Positions 15,654-26,730 are shown, counted from the stretch's first letter. The stretch is DNA of 64,000 bases from Limobrevibacterium gyesilva (GCF_025989185.1 NZ_JAPDNT010000018.1:1-64000), one strand, 5' to 3'. Notes: generated from the sequence alone by a model not told the origin. Translations and numbers: made by a program.

Positions 15654-17401
15654 TCGTCGCTGACCGCATCCGCGAAAGCCTTGTCGTCAATGGCACGGGC
15701 CCGCTCACCTTGGGCGGGCCCGTGCTGGGGTTTGCCACCTTCGCGTCGGTTTGCGCGGTTGGTGACACAGTGTATTACTGTATTGTGGACGCAGGGAAGG
15801 GCGACTACGAGATCGGCCTCGGCACGTTTGGCGCCGGCAACACGCTGGCCCGCACGACTGTCTATTCGAGCAGTAACAAGGGTGCGGTGACTAACTTCGT
15901 CGGCAATCGTTGCGACGTGTTCCACAGTTTTCCAGCGACTCCGCTGCGGAATGTACTGACCGCAACTTCGTCGCCATCCGCCAAAGCGTCATCCTACATG
16001 GTAGCGTGCCGGCAAAGGTCTGTTCCGGACACGAATACGACCGACACGACAAGCAATTCTCTCAACAGTCGGATGACCTGTTTCGCGCCAGCGCGGGCCG
16101 GCCTGACCGACATCGTGCTTGCTTTTCCGGGTTGGGGCGTGAACAACCCGGAAGCGGATCTGCCGCAGGGCTACAGTGTCACCGCCTCTATCGAGTATCC
16201 AGCAGGCGTATTCACGCCGGTCTACGGCGCGGATGGAAGCCGCACCCTCACGGTCGCAGCCGGCAGGACGCTGCCGCGGTTCCAGCCGGCGTGCATCTCG
16301 ATCCCTGCCGGCGCGCAGTTTTGGGTCAAGACGTACGCGACATGGACGGTCGGCACGTTCTGGCTGTCTCGCCACACCGCGGCATGGATCGTCGGGGATT
16401 GGACCGTTCGCGGAACGGGTCTGACCGATGAGACGCTTGTTGCAGGAGCGCGCACCACCACATCCGCTGACGGTTTCGCGCCTTTCGTCTACGCCCGATT
16501 GACGAGTCCCACGGCGGTCCTTGGCCTGATCGGGGACAGCATCACGCAGACGGCGGTGGAGTGGGGCGAGCCTTCAACCGGGTCGTCGTTCCTTGAGCGC
16601 GCAATGCGCGGACAGATCCCCATAATGAATCTAGCCAGGAGTAGCGACCAGGCCAGCTTTTATTTGTCGCGACACGAAGGCCGCGACATCGCACTGCGCG
16701 ACGCTTGCACCCATGTCTTCATTGGCTACGGTCGCAACGATATCGTTTCGTCAGATGTCTCCGCGCCTAAAAGTAATGTCGCCAAAATATACGATCTGTG
16801 GCTCAAAAGGGGCGTGAAAGTCTACGGCAATACGATCACGCCGTACACGCGATCGTCAGACAACTGGGCGACCCGCGCGAATCAGTATTTCGACGCACCC
16901 ATATTAGATAGAGAGCCGGGCCGGATCGCCTACAACAACTGGCTACGCGCGAGTTGGCAGAGCCTTGGTCTAAGCGGGTTATGGGATTGGGCTTGGGCGG
17001 TAGATCCGAACGACACTGGTTTTCGGAGCGCCGATGGCGTTTTCGGCAACAACGCGGCGGGCACCTCGGTCCTTGCCGGCGGCTCTATATCGTCCGCTAC
17101 CATGGGGTCGTTCAATGCCCTTGGGAATGCAGGTGGTTCCGGCTACCCGGCTAGCACGAGCGTTCCTTGCGTCGTCCGCACATATCCCGGAACAGGCGGT
17201 TCCGGCGCAGTCGTCACGGGGAATGTCAATGGTTCCGGACTAGTGACGAGCTACACCGTATCGAATGGCGGTGCCGGCTATACTTACCCGCCGATGGTGG
17301 CGCCGATGGGTGCGTGGACCAACGATGGGATTCATCCGAACCATCGTGGATACAACGAAATCATTACTTTCTGCGGAATCGCGCCGGAGCTTTTCGCGTA
17401 A
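15644..17401 (+). CDS. phage tail-type protein with an SGNH/GDSL hydrolase domain
   Basis: 585 residues. The N terminus MALIVADRIRESLVVNGTGP … TFASVCAVGDTVYYCIVDAG is the kind of attachment segment seen in phage tail or receptor-binding proteins. The C-terminal half is an SGNH hydrolase: block I GLIGDSITQ with Ser299, GYGRND with Asn365, and block V DGIHPNHRGY with Asp561 and His564 as the catalytic pair. Such domains remove acyl groups from surface polysaccharide. A Gly/Ser-rich insert (about 475–550, with GGSGYPASTSVP and GGAGYTYPP) separates the ND and DxxH motifs, probably a beta-strand repeat. No signal peptide. Confidence 0.8.
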   Translation: MALIVADRIRESLVVNGTGPLTLGGPVLGFATFASVCAVGDTVYYCIVDAGKGDYEIGLGTFGAGNTLARTTVYSSSNKGAVTNFVGNRCDVFHSFPATPLRNVLTATSSPSAKASSYMVACRQRSVPDTNTTDTTSNSLNSRMTCFAPARAGLTDIVLAFPGWGVNNPEADLPQGYSVTASIEYPAGVFTPVYGADGSRTLTVAAGRTLPRFQPACISIPAGAQFWVKTYATWTVGTFWLSRHTAAWIVGDWTVRGTGLTDETLVAGARTTTSADGFAPFVYARLTSPTAVLGLIGDSITQTAVEWGEPSTGSSFLERAMRGQIPIMNLARSSDQASFYLSRHEGRDIALRDACTHVFIGYGRNDIVSSDVSAPKSNVAKIYDLWLKRGVKVYGNTITPYTRSSDNWATRANQYFDAPILDREPGRIAYNNWLRASWQSLGLSGLWDWAWAVDPNDTGFRSADGVFGNNAAGTSVLAGGSISSATMGSFNALGNAGGSGYPASTSVPCVVRTYPGTGGSGAVVTGNVNGSGLVTSYTVSNGGAGYTYPPMVAPMGAWTNDGIHPNHRGYNEIITFCGIAPELFA

Positions 17402-17481
17402 CAGTTATCGGTGTTCAGCTCGCACGCCCGCAGGGCCCGCGGGTCCGCTGTCGGCGATTGATTCCCGCCATCTCACCCCTC

Positions 17482-17694
17482 ATGGACTCATTGGCGCATG
17501 AACCCGAACAACCCGTCTCCATCACCCTCCCGCCGCAAGCTTGGAACGTCGTCGCGGAAGGGCTGACCCATCTGCCCTACCGCATCGCCGCGTCGCTTCT
17601 GGACGAGATCCGGAAGCAGTTCGCCGAGGCTACGAAGACTCCCGAAGTGCCGCAGCCGGACGCGGCGGTTATGGCGAAAGCCGCGCTGGCCTAG
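17482..17694 (+). CDS. small phage-type uncharacterised protein
   Basis: 70 residues starting MDSLAHEPEQPVSITLPPQA. The middle (WNVVAEGLTHLPYRIAASLL, DEIRKQFAEA) is a short helical domain of a type I associate with small genes after phage tail genes. The frame is open further upstream but has no better start. Last gene-like unit of the element. Confidence 0.5.
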   Translation: MDSLAHEPEQPVSITLPPQAWNVVAEGLTHLPYRIAASLLDEIRKQFAEATKTPEVPQPDAAVMAKAALA

Positions 17695-18316
17695 CGTGTG
17701 GGTTGGCCCGCCTCTAGGCGATCACTCGCGCCATCGGCCGCCGCCCACCTGGCATCGCTACCAATGAGCCGGCATTGTGTAATGCGCCGCCTGTGCTACC
17801 AGGAATGCTACGAGGTAAAACGACGGTTCGTTACGGCCCGAAGTCAAGCCACGCCTTTGACTTTGAGATCACGTGCCCGTCCGTGGTGATCGGCCGGTAG
17901 TCCACTGGCGCTGAAAGGCGCGGGACGCGATTGACGATCTCCTCGCCCATTCTGGCCGCCATATCTATTCGAGAGCAGGCCCCGGACCCCACCCAAATCC
18001 GGATTTAAGCCACACGCCACTGAGCGACAGGGATACCAGAGACGCCCACGCTGGATGGCTACCAAACGGTGGATCGAGGGCCGCTTTTCGGGCAGAGCGG
18101 TGATCAGATGGGGGCATCGGCGTAAGGCGACGCCTTCTCGGCGAAGATCATTGGTTGAAGCCCCTGACGCCGACCCGCCCCGTGCCGGCCACCGAGATTT
18201 TCAGTTGGCGGTCAGGCAGGCACATTGAGCCCGCCAGCTGATCAAAACTCCATTCCGAGCCTGTCCACCCCGCGGGGGTCACTCCACACCCCAGGGAGCC
18301 GAAAGGAAAAGGTCGC
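17695..18316. other. gene-poor right border of the phage-like block
   Basis: About 620 bp without a supported gene. Frames on either strand are short and Arg/Ser-rich. It may hold the former right end of the element, but I found no att-like direct repeat shared with 7537–7567. The last 20 bp contain AGGAAAAGG, the SD of the MFS gene. Confidence 0.35.
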
Positions 18317-19783
18317 ATGCCACCTCCGCCGCGAGCGTTCCGCGCCAGCGCCGCACGAGGTGCGACCGTCGAGACCGACGTGCCGGCCCGATTGGACCGG
18401 CTGCCCTGGGGGCGGTTCCACTGGCTCGTGGTGGTTGCCCTCGGCATCACCTGGATCCTCGACGGCCTGGAGGTGACGCTGGCGGGAGCGGTGGGCGGCA
18501 CGCTGCGGCAGAGCCCCACGCTGCAATTTTCTGCAGCCGATGTTGGGCTCGCCAATAGCGCCTATGTGACCGGTGCCGTGGCGGGGGCATTGCTCTTCGG
18601 CTGGCTGACCGATCGGCTAGGCCGCAAGCGCCTGTTCAGCATCACCCTGCTGCTGTACCTGCTGGCCGCGGCCGGCACCGCGTTCACCTGGAACCTGCCG
18701 GGCTTCGCCCTGATGCGCTTCCTCACCGGTGCCGGCATCGGTGGCGAATACAGCGCCATCAACTCGGCCATCCAGGAGCTGATCCCGCCGCGCTTTCGCG
18801 GCCGCACAGACATCTCGATCAACGGCAGCTTCTGGGTAGGGGCCGCGATTGCCGGAGCCGGCTCCCTCGTGCTGCTCGATCCGCACCGGATCGATCCGGA
18901 GCTTGGCTGGCGGCTGGCGTTCTTCATCGGGGCTGCGATCGGCGTGCCGATCCTGCCGCTGCGCCGTTTCATTCCGGAAAGCCCGCGCTGGCTGATGCTG
19001 CATGGCCGCGCCGGCGAGGCCGAGGCGGTGGTCGAGGAGATCGAGGCACGGTTCACGCAGGCGGGCCATGCGCTGGTGCCCGCACGCACCCGCGTGCGGC
19101 TGCACGACCGCGCGTTCACCCCGTTCGCGGACGTGATCGACGCACTGCTGCGCCTGTATCCGCGCCGCACAGTCCTGTGTCTTGGCCTGATGATTTCGCA
19201 GGCATTCTTCTACAACGCGATCTTCTTCACCTATGCGCTACTGCTGACCGATTTCTACGGCGTGAAGGCGAGCGATGTCGGCTGGTACGTGCTGCCCTTC
19301 GCGGTCGGCAACGTTCTCGGCCCGCTGCTGCTCGGCCCGCTGTTCGACACGATCGGCCGCCGGCCGATGATCGCCTTTACCTACGCCGCCTCGGCCGCGT
19401 TGCTGCTGGTAACCGGGCTGCTGTTCCGCGCCGGCGCGCTGACTGCCACAACCCAGACGATGGGCTGGAGCGCCACATTCTTCTTCGCCTCCGCCGCTGC
19501 CTCCGCCGCCAACCTCACGGTGGGCGAGAATTTCCCGCTGGAGGTGCGAGCCCTGGCGATCGCCGTGTTCTACGCGCTCGGCACCGGTCTCGGCGGCATC
19601 GCCGCACCCTGGCTGTTCGGCGTGCTGATCGAGAGCGGCTCGCGCGACCGCGTGCTACTGGGCTACCTGCTGGCCTGCGTGCTGATGGCCCTGGCGGCCG
19701 CACTGGTCTTGTGGCTGGGCGAACGCGCCGAGCGGCGGCCACTGGAGGAGGTCGCGGCACCGCTGTCCTCTGCAGATCCGTGA
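18317..19783 (+). CDS. MFS transporter, sugar-porter type
   Basis: 488 residues with about 12 membrane helices, starting near WLVVVALGITWILDGLEVTL. Family marks are GWLTDRLGRKRLF between helices 2 and 3, PESPRWLMLHGRAGEAEA after helix 6 and GPLFDTIGRRPM in the second half, which point to the sugar-porter/metabolite:H+ symporter group. The Asp in ILDGLEVT of helix 1 is shared with aromatic-acid and sialate-type porters, so the substrate is open. SD AGGAAAAGG precedes the ATG. Monocistronic; probably imports a sugar or organic acid. Confidence 0.85.
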   Translation: MPPPPRAFRASAARGATVETDVPARLDRLPWGRFHWLVVVALGITWILDGLEVTLAGAVGGTLRQSPTLQFSAADVGLANSAYVTGAVAGALLFGWLTDRLGRKRLFSITLLLYLLAAAGTAFTWNLPGFALMRFLTGAGIGGEYSAINSAIQELIPPRFRGRTDISINGSFWVGAAIAGAGSLVLLDPHRIDPELGWRLAFFIGAAIGVPILPLRRFIPESPRWLMLHGRAGEAEAVVEEIEARFTQAGHALVPARTRVRLHDRAFTPFADVIDALLRLYPRRTVLCLGLMISQAFFYNAIFFTYALLLTDFYGVKASDVGWYVLPFAVGNVLGPLLLGPLFDTIGRRPMIAFTYAASAALLLVTGLLFRAGALTATTQTMGWSATFFFASAAASAANLTVGENFPLEVRALAIAVFYALGTGLGGIAAPWLFGVLIESGSRDRVLLGYLLACVLMALAAALVLWLGERAERRPLEEVAAPLSSADP

Positions 19784-19907
19784 CCACGACCGGTAAGCTG
19801 GCCACCCCCTCGGCTACGTCCGACCGCTCGATGCCCGGGGGCGGTTCGCTGCGCGTGTGCTACCGTGGGCGCCGCACGACCGCGCCTAGCAGCGGGGCAC
19901 CGCTCGC

Positions 19908-20117
19908 TCACCTCGCCCGAGTTGCCCCCGCTGGCGGTCGCTTCATCAGCACGAACCCTGACGCCTCCAGGTGCTCCACCAACCTCTCAGCGGTGATGCG
20001 CGCCATGAATTCATCGCCATGCAGCACCCGCTGGCGGCGGTCGTAACGCAAGGCGAAGGCGAGCGACGCGCTGATTTCGTCAACGGTAACGGGGCGGAGG
20101 GGGCGATCGTCGGGCAT
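19908..20117 (-). CDS. conserved small protein of unknown function
   Basis: 69 residues, MPDDRPLRPVTVDEISASLA … FALRYDRRQRVLHGDEFMAR and ITAERLVEHLEASGFVLMKR. I associate this compact all-helical sequence with short hypothetical genes of Acetobacteraceae and relatives, with no assigned role. The ATG at 20117 is preferred because the in-frame extension to 20210 (SFSADTIVLYSFTIIPYRPA) comes from the AT-rich promoter region. Confidence 0.6.
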   Translation of the reverse strand: MPDDRPLRPVTVDEISASLAFALRYDRRQRVLHGDEFMARITAERLVEHLEASGFVLMKRPPAGATRAR

Positions 20118-20269
20118 GGCCGGACGGTAGGGAATGATAGTGAACGAATAAAGAACGATTGTATCGGCACTAAATGAGTCCGCCGCGAGTCCGCAATGCA
20201 GACCACGCACCTCTCGCTAGACGAGCGAAACGGGAGTCATTGGTAAACTTTTGAAATTTCCTTGGAAAA

Positions 20270-20345
20270 TGGTGCCCAGGGGCGGAATCGAACCACCGAC
20301 ACTGCGATTTTCAGTCGCATGCTCTACCAACTGAGCTACCTGGGC
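20270..20345 (-). tRNA. tRNA-Phe (anticodon GAA)
   Basis: On the minus strand a full 76-nt cloverleaf starts GCCCAGGTAGCTCAGTTGG. The anticodon stem-loop is GCGACTGAAAATCGC with GAA, the T arm is GTCGGTGGTTCGATTCCGCC-like, and the acceptor GCCCAGG pairs perfectly with CCTGGGC followed by ACCA. CCA is encoded. Confidence 0.97.
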
Positions 20346-20460
20346 ACATCGCCGAGCACTTCGACGCGCTCGTGTTGGAGGCGGCGGGAATAGCCCAGGC
20401 TGCGGCGGTGATCAACCCACCAAATCGCGCGAACCGGCAGCACGCGGCAGCCCTCCGGTT

Positions 20461-20649
20461 TCAGCCGCGTTCCCCGTCATCGGACGGATCGGGCTCTGTG
20501 TCCGGCGGGCTGGCGGCGGGAACCGCATAGGTCTCGGTGAACCAGCGGCCGAGGTCGATATCGGCGCAGCGGGCGCTGCAGAACGGCCGGAATTTGGGGT
20601 CCGTCGGCTTGCGGCAGATCGGGCACAGCTTCTTCACGGTCTCGGTCAC
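20461..20649 (-). CDS. yacG: DNA gyrase inhibitor YacG
   Basis: 62 residues. Four zinc-binding cysteines in CPICRKP (Cys9, Cys12) and FCSARCADIDLGRWFTETY (Cys24, Cys28) are diagnostic for YacG, a small zinc protein that binds GyrB. The tail is acidic and disordered. Translation starts at a GTG that overlaps the end of the RNase gene (GTGA), the usual gene order maf–rng–yacG in alphaproteobacteria. Confidence 0.92.
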   Translation of the reverse strand: MTETVKKLCPICRKPTDPKFRPFCSARCADIDLGRWFTETYAVPAASPPDTEPDPSDDGERG

Positions 20650-21743
20650 GGCCGGTCATCCTCCAGGACCCAGCCCGACGGCGGCAGCGCCGGGTCGGTA
20701 CGTAGCCGCAAGGCACGGCCGGCGCGATGCGCGTATTCAGGCAAGGCGACCGGGTCGGCCTGCAGCGCCTCCATTACCGCCGGTGACGCGCGCAAGGCCA
20801 GGGCGCGTTCGGGGTGGGCGGCCACCTCCCTGGCGGCGCGGCGCAGGGCGGCCAGGCCCGCGCTGTGCGGGCCGGCCAGCAGCTCGTGCAGCGGCGGATG
20901 GACGCGTGGCCGCAGGATCTCCGCCAGGCCCAGCGCGCTGAACCCGAGGAAGCGCGGCCGCAGCGGGTCGCCGGCCAGGGCGGCGGCGAAATCCGGCCCC
21001 AGCGCCGCGCGCCGCCGCGGCGACAGCCCGGCGAGGTCCACCAGGATGGCGCCCGCCAGGTTGCGCAGCCGGATCTGCCGAGCGATGGCCGGCAGCAGGG
21101 CGCGGTTGAGCCCCGATTGCGATGCGGTCTTGGAACGCCGGTCGGCGGTGGCCGCGCCGAGGTCGATGTCGATCGCGGTCAGCGCCGGCGTGGGATGCAC
21201 GGACAGGCGGGCGCCGCTGGGCAGGGCGGCTACCGGCTCCGTGAGCGCCTCGACGGCGGACTCGACCTCGTCGGTGAAGCCCCGGCCCTGGGACAGGCGG
21301 GGGCCCAGGAGGGGGCGCAGAAGGGCTGCCAGGGCCGCTTCGTCCACGATCACTGGGGCGTCCGGGTGCAGGGAAGCCAGCCGCTCCACGGCGCCAGGGC
21401 CGCGCTGCAGCAGGGCAGGCGGGCCGCTGCCGGCCGGCATGTCCACGCGGGCGGTCAGGCGGGGGCCCTTGCCGCCCTGGGCGGCGCGGGTGATGCGCAC
21501 GGCCAGGATGGTGCCCTCGCTGGCGCCGGCGCCGCCCTCGCTGTCGGGCAGGAAGCCGGTGGCGCCCTCGATCGCCACGAAGGCGCCGGCCATGGCCGGC
21601 ACGCGGGCGGTGATCCGGCCGCGATGGACGTCGCCGACCCCATCCGGGGCGCCCGGGCGCCAGAGCGCGTAATCCACCAGCCCGCCCGCGCCCCAGGCGG
21701 CCACGCGGACCTCGCCGGGGCTGGCGCTGGCGAGAATTTTCAC
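20646..21743 (-). CDS. rng: ribonuclease E/G family protein, short form
   Basis: 365 residues from a GTG (VKILASASPGEVRVAAWGAG) that overlaps the maf stop. An S1-like region contains GDVHRGRITARVPAMAGAFV and AIEGATGFLPDSEGG, and the catalytic part has LTAIDIDLGAATAD and AGAILVDLAGLSPRRRAALG, carrying the metal-binding aspartates of RNase E/G. It lacks the long C-terminal scaffold of RNase E and is shorter than E. coli RNase G, typical of an alphaproteobacterial RNase G-like protein beside maf. Probable role: endonucleolytic RNA processing. Confidence 0.82.
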   Translation of the reverse strand: MKILASASPGEVRVAAWGAGGLVDYALWRPGAPDGVGDVHRGRITARVPAMAGAFVAIEGATGFLPDSEGGAGASEGTILAVRITRAAQGGKGPRLTARVDMPAGSGPPALLQRGPGAVERLASLHPDAPVIVDEAALAALLRPLLGPRLSQGRGFTDEVESAVEALTEPVAALPSGARLSVHPTPALTAIDIDLGAATADRRSKTASQSGLNRALLPAIARQIRLRNLAGAILVDLAGLSPRRRAALGPDFAAALAGDPLRPRFLGFSALGLAEILRPRVHPPLHELLAGPHSAGLAALRRAAREVAAHPERALALRASPAVMEALQADPVALPEYAHRAGRALRLRTDPALPPSGWVLEDDRP

Positions 21744-22315
21744 GGCAGCGGATAGCCCAGGCCACGCAGCAGCTGCGCCGTCTCGAACAGCGGCAGGCCG
21801 ACGACGTTGGAATAGCTGCCGGACAGGAAGCGGATATGGGCTGCGGCCCGGCCCTGGATGGCGTAGCCGCCGGCCTTGCCCTGCCATTCCCCGCTGTCGA
21901 GATAGGCCTGCATTTGCGCCGCGCTCAGCCGGGCGAATCCGACCACGCTGTCACTGAGCCGCTCGGCCCGGCGGCCGTCGGGCCCCGCCAGCACAACGGC
22001 AGTCAGGACGTGATGGCGGCGGCCGGACAGCAGATCGAGGCAGGCGCGCGCCTGCTCCGGCGTTTCCGCCTTGGGCAGGACGCGGCGGCCGCAGCACACC
22101 ACGGTGTCGGCGGCCAGCGTATACGCGTCCGGCGCCGCGGCGGCATCCGCCTTGGCGCGCGCAAGCCTCTGGGCGAGCTGCCGGGGCAGTTCGTCCTTCA
22201 GCGGCGTCTCGTCGATGTGGGTGGGCGTGATGGCATCAGGGATCACGCCGATCTGGGCCAGCAGCGCGGCCCGGCGCGGGCTGGCGGAGGCCAGGACCAG
22301 CCCGGGACTCGTCAC
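21740..22315 (-). CDS. maf: Maf-family nucleotide pyrophosphatase
   Basis: 191 residues. LVLASASPRRAALLAQIGV is the Maf signature loop, followed by HIDETPLKDE, LARAKADAAA, TLAADTVVCCGRRVLPKAET and GGYAIQGRAAAHIRFLSGSY. Maf proteins hydrolyse non-canonical or canonical NTPs to NMP plus pyrophosphate and influence septation. It lies between infA (13 bp upstream) and rng (overlapping), a conserved cluster. Confidence 0.93.
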   Translation of the reverse strand: MTSPGLVLASASPRRAALLAQIGVIPDAITPTHIDETPLKDELPRQLAQRLARAKADAAAAPDAYTLAADTVVCCGRRVLPKAETPEQARACLDLLSGRRHHVLTAVVLAGPDGRRAERLSDSVVGFARLSAAQMQAYLDSGEWQGKAGGYAIQGRAAAHIRFLSGSYSNVVGLPLFETAQLLRGLGYPLP

Positions 22316-22328
22316 TTGAATCGGCCCG

Positions 22329-22547
22329 TCACTTGAATCGGAAGGTGATCCGGCCCTTGGACAGGTCGTACGGCGTCATTTCCACATTCACGCGGTCGCC
22401 GGCGAGCACGCGGATACGGTTCTTGCGCATCTTGCCGCTGGTATGCGCGAGGATGACGTGTTCGTTGTCGAGCTTCACGCGGAACATGGCGTTGGGAAGC
22501 AACTCCATGACCGTGCCGCTGAACTCGATCATATCTTCTTTTGACAT
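22329..22547 (-). CDS. infA: translation initiation factor IF-1
   Basis: 72 residues, the canonical length. [40 protein letters not shown] and [16 protein letters not shown] are the single S1/OB domain of IF-1, which binds the ribosomal A site with IF-2 and IF-3. Second gene of the hisD-to-yacG direction, with a 13-bp gap to maf. Confidence 0.98.
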   Translation of the reverse strand: MSKEDMIEFSGTVMELLPNAMFRVKLDNEHVILAHTSGKMRKNRIRVLAGDRVNVEMTPYDLSKGRITFRFK

Positions 22548-22600
22548 CAGGCCTCGTTACCGTGTGATGAATTGGCCCGGAACATGATGGTCGCGTACCC

Positions 22601-23887
22601 TCAGGTCAAGCGCAGGGCGACACTGCGCCCATGCGCGTGCAGGCCCTCGGCCTCGGCCAGGGCCACGGCGGCGGCGCCGATCCGCGCCATTCCCGCCTGG
22701 TCCTGGGCCACCCAGGTCGTCCGCTTCAGGAAATCGTAAACCGACAGGCCGGAGGCGAACCGCGCTGAGCGGCCGGTTGGCAGCACGTGATTCGGCCCCG
22801 CTACGTAGTCGCCGATCGCTTCCGGGCAGAACCGGCCGAGGAAGGCGGCGCCGGCATGGCGGATGCGCGCGAACAGCGCCTCCGGCTCCGGCACCATAAG
22901 CTGCAGATGCTCGGGCGCCAGCCGGTCGGCGAGCGCCGCCGCCTCGGCGAAGTCGCGCACGATGATGATGGCGCCATGGTCGCGCCAACTCGCGCCGGCG
23001 ATGGCGGCCCGGGGCAGCGTGGGCAGTTCGCGGGCCACGGCGGCGGCCACGGCGGTGGCGAAGTCCGGGCTGTCGGTGATCAGGATGGATTGCGCCGCCT
23101 CGTCATGCTCGGCCTGGGCCAGCAGGTCCACGGCCACGTGACGGGGATCGTTCGACGCGTCGGCGATGATCACCACCTCGGACGGGCCGGCGATGCTGTC
23201 GATGCCGACGCGGCCGAACACCTGGCGCTTGGCCTCCGCCACATAGGCGTTGCCGGGGCCGACGATGCGGTCCACCGGGGCGATGCTGGCGGTGCCCCAG
23301 GCGAGTGCGGCCACCGCCTGCGCGCCGCCGACGCGGTAGATCTCGGTCACGCCCGCGCGCCGGGCCGCGGCCAGCACCAGCGGGTTCAGCACGCCGCCGG
23401 GGGTGGGCACGCACATGGCGATGCGCGACACGCCGGCCGCCCGTGCCGGGATGGCATTCATCAGCACCGAGGACGGATAGGCGGCCTTGCCCCCGGGCAC
23501 GTAGATCCCCACGGCATCCAGCGGCGTCCAGCGCATGCCCAGCGTGATGCCCGGCACGTCCTCCAGCCGCAGATCCTGCGGCAACTGGGCGCGGTGGAAT
23601 TTTTCGATGCGCTCGGCCGCGAGGTCCAGCGCCGCGTTCAATTCGGCGGGAATGGCGGCCACCGCGGCGTCGATCTCGGCCGCCGTGATGCGCAGCGAGG
23701 CCGGCGCGACCTCCATGCGGTCGAAGCGGGCGGTGTATTCGCACAAAGCCGCGTCACCACGGGCGCGGATGTCGGCGATGATGGCCGCCACCACCGCGTC
23801 CACGCTCTCCGCCGTCTCTCGCGCCTCGGCGAGCAGCGCGATGAAGGCGGCCTCAAAGCCCGCATCCGCGGTGGACAGGCGCTTCAT
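22601..23887 (-). CDS. hisD: histidinol dehydrogenase
   Basis: 428 residues. Catalyses the last two oxidations from L-histidinol to L-histidine with NAD+. Conserved blocks are [89 protein letters not shown] and PEHLQLM; the E/H catalytic and zinc ligands (QAEHDE) are in place. The ATG at 23887 overlaps the hisG stop (ATGA), which fixes the start and shows translational coupling. Confidence 0.97.
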   Translation of the reverse strand: MKRLSTADAGFEAAFIALLAEARETAESVDAVVAAIIADIRARGDAALCEYTARFDRMEVAPASLRITAAEIDAAVAAIPAELNAALDLAAERIEKFHRAQLPQDLRLEDVPGITLGMRWTPLDAVGIYVPGGKAAYPSSVLMNAIPARAAGVSRIAMCVPTPGGVLNPLVLAAARRAGVTEIYRVGGAQAVAALAWGTASIAPVDRIVGPGNAYVAEAKRQVFGRVGIDSIAGPSEVVIIADASNDPRHVAVDLLAQAEHDEAAQSILITDSPDFATAVAAAVARELPTLPRAAIAGASWRDHGAIIIVRDFAEAAALADRLAPEHLQLMVPEPEALFARIRHAGAAFLGRFCPEAIGDYVAGPNHVLPTGRSARFASGLSVYDFLKRTTWVAQDQAGMARIGAAAVALAEAEGLHAHGRSVALRLT

Positions 23888-24579
23888 GCCGCGGCCAGGG
23901 CGGCGCGGAACCGGGCGATCCAGCCGCCGATCTGCTCGGGCCGGGTCTTCAGCGCGGTGCGGTTGACGATCAGCCGGCTGGTGACGCGCGAGATCACCTC
24001 CGTCTCCACCAGCCCATTGGCCTTCAGCGTGGAGCCGGTGGCCACCAGATCGACGATGACGCGGGTCAGCCCCAGGCCCGGCGCCAGCTCCATCGCCCCG
24101 TTCAGATGCACCACGTCGGCCTGGATGCCGCGCGCGGCGTAGTGGCGACGGGCGATGTTCGGGTATTTCGTGGCCACCCGCACCCGCGACCAGGTGCCGG
24201 GGTCGTCGGTCCCGGCGGTCTCGCGCGGCTCTGCCACGGAGACGCGGCAGGCGCCGATGCCCAGGTCCAGCGGGGCGTAGATCTCGGGATAGTCGAACTC
24301 CATCAGCACGTCCGCGCCGCAGATGCCGATCTGTGCGGCGCCAAAGGCCACGAACGTGGCGACGTCGAAGCTGCGCACGCGCACCACGTCCAGCCCGGGC
24401 TCGGAGGTGGGGAAGCGCAGCTCGCGGCTGTCCTCGTTGGCATAGTCGGGGGCGGGATGGATGCCGGCGCGGGCGAGCAGGGGCGCGCATTCCGACAGGA
24501 TGCGGCCCTTCGGCAGTGCCAGGATCAGCGGGCCGGCATTCTCCGGCTCCAGCGCGGTGGTCTTGAATTCGGCGGTCAT
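23884..24579 (-). CDS. hisG: ATP phosphoribosyltransferase (HisG)
   Basis: 231 residues. First step of histidine synthesis, ATP plus PRPP to phosphoribosyl-ATP. ILALPKGRILSECAPLLARA, VRVRSFDVATFVAFGAAQIG, ICGADVLMEFD, VATKYPNIARRHYAARGIQA and the PRPP loop IVDLVATGSTLKANGL are all present. It resembles the short HisG form that normally requires HisZ, but it has no HisZ next to it here and no ACT-like regulatory domain. Two ATGs lie six bases apart; the second (24579) is better spaced from GGAG. Confidence 0.95.
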   Translation of the reverse strand: MTAEFKTTALEPENAGPLILALPKGRILSECAPLLARAGIHPAPDYANEDSRELRFPTSEPGLDVVRVRSFDVATFVAFGAAQIGICGADVLMEFDYPEIYAPLDLGIGACRVSVAEPRETAGTDDPGTWSRVRVATKYPNIARRHYAARGIQADVVHLNGAMELAPGLGLTRVIVDLVATGSTLKANGLVETEVISRVTSRLIVNRTALKTRPEQIGGWIARFRAALAAA

Positions 24580-24636
24580 CAACATCCCACTCCGGCGTGC
24601 AGCGCACCTACACCTGCACGCCGCCGGGCGGAAGGC

Positions 24637-25899
<1,263 letters not shown>

Positions 25900-25918
25900 G
25901 TGTACTTGATACCTGACT

Positions 25919-26476
25919 TCAACCGAGCCGCGGAAGTGCCACGCCGCGCTGGCGCATATATTTCCCGGCCTTGTCGGCATAGCTGGTTTCGCAGGGCTCG
26001 TTGCCCTGCAGGAAAAGGAACTGGCAGATGCCCTCGAAGGCATGGATCTTGGCGGGCAGGGGGGTGGTATTGCTGATCTCGATCGTCACCTGCCCCTCCC
26101 ATTCCGGCTCCAGCGGCGTCACGTTCACGATGATGCCGCAGCGGGCGTAGGTGGACTTGCCCAGGCAGATCACCAGGATGTCGCGGGGGATGCGGAAATA
26201 CTCGATGGTGTGGGTCAGCGCGAAGCTGTTGGGCGGGATGATGCAGACCGGCCCCTTGCGGTCCACGAAGCTGGCCGGGCTGAACGCCTTGGGGTCGACG
26301 ATGGCGGAGTCGACATTGGTGAACACCTTGAACTCGTCGGCCACCCGGGCGTCGTAGCCATAGCTGGACAGGCCATAGCTGATCACCCCGTCGCGCTTCT
26401 GCGTCTCGACGAAGGGATCGATCATGCCGTGCTCGGTCGCCATGCGGCGGATCCAGCGGTCGGACATCACGGTCAT
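25919..26476 (-). CDS. dcd: dCTP deaminase
   Basis: 185 residues. Converts dCTP to dUTP for thymidylate synthesis. [80 protein letters not shown] and [20 protein letters not shown] are characteristic; the catalytic Glu lies in TIEISN. An alternative start three codons in (MSDRW) is also possible. First gene of the dcd–murA–hisG–hisD direction. Confidence 0.96.
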   Translation of the reverse strand: MTVMSDRWIRRMATEHGMIDPFVETQKRDGVISYGLSSYGYDARVADEFKVFTNVDSAIVDPKAFSPASFVDRKGPVCIIPPNSFALTHTIEYFRIPRDILVICLGKSTYARCGIIVNVTPLEPEWEGQVTIEISNTTPLPAKIHAFEGICQFLFLQGNEPCETSYADKAGKYMRQRGVALPRLG

Positions 26477-26730
26477 GCTATAGGGACCTTTGCGGGGAGG
26501 CGACGGGGCGGGGATTTAACCTACGCGGCGCCAGGGGGCAAACCTGGGCGCCCGGGGGCATCGGGGCCTTGCCGGGGTGCCCATGCTGCACACGCCGGGC
26601 GATTGACATCGGGGTGGACATCCATTCCAGTCTCGACACCGTGCCGGAACGAGGCCCTGTCGTGGCCACCCGGCCCACATTCCGATGGCGTTCCGGAACA
26701 GCCTCCACAGCGGCAGCAGGGAGATCAGCC

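Larger units (their letters stand above)
7568..17694. mobile_element. reduced prophage / satellite-like element
   Basis: A block of mostly short, tightly packed plus-strand genes with phage character: RHH repressor-like gene and operator at the left, AlpA-like HTH gene, primase-type and D5-type replication genes, then small unknowns and an SGNH tail-type protein. No integrase, terminase, portal, capsid, tape measure, holin or lysin is visible, so it is either a remnant or a satellite that relies on another phage. The ends are the outermost phage-like genes; no attachment repeats were found by eye. Confidence 0.65.

Noticed and set aside
22787-24142. Long plus-strand frame opposite hisD and hisG, and similar ones opposite rng (20814–21755), murA (25141–26076) and narG/narH.
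   Set aside because: They oppose genes with complete conserved motifs and encode His/Gly/Arg-rich sequence of no known kind.
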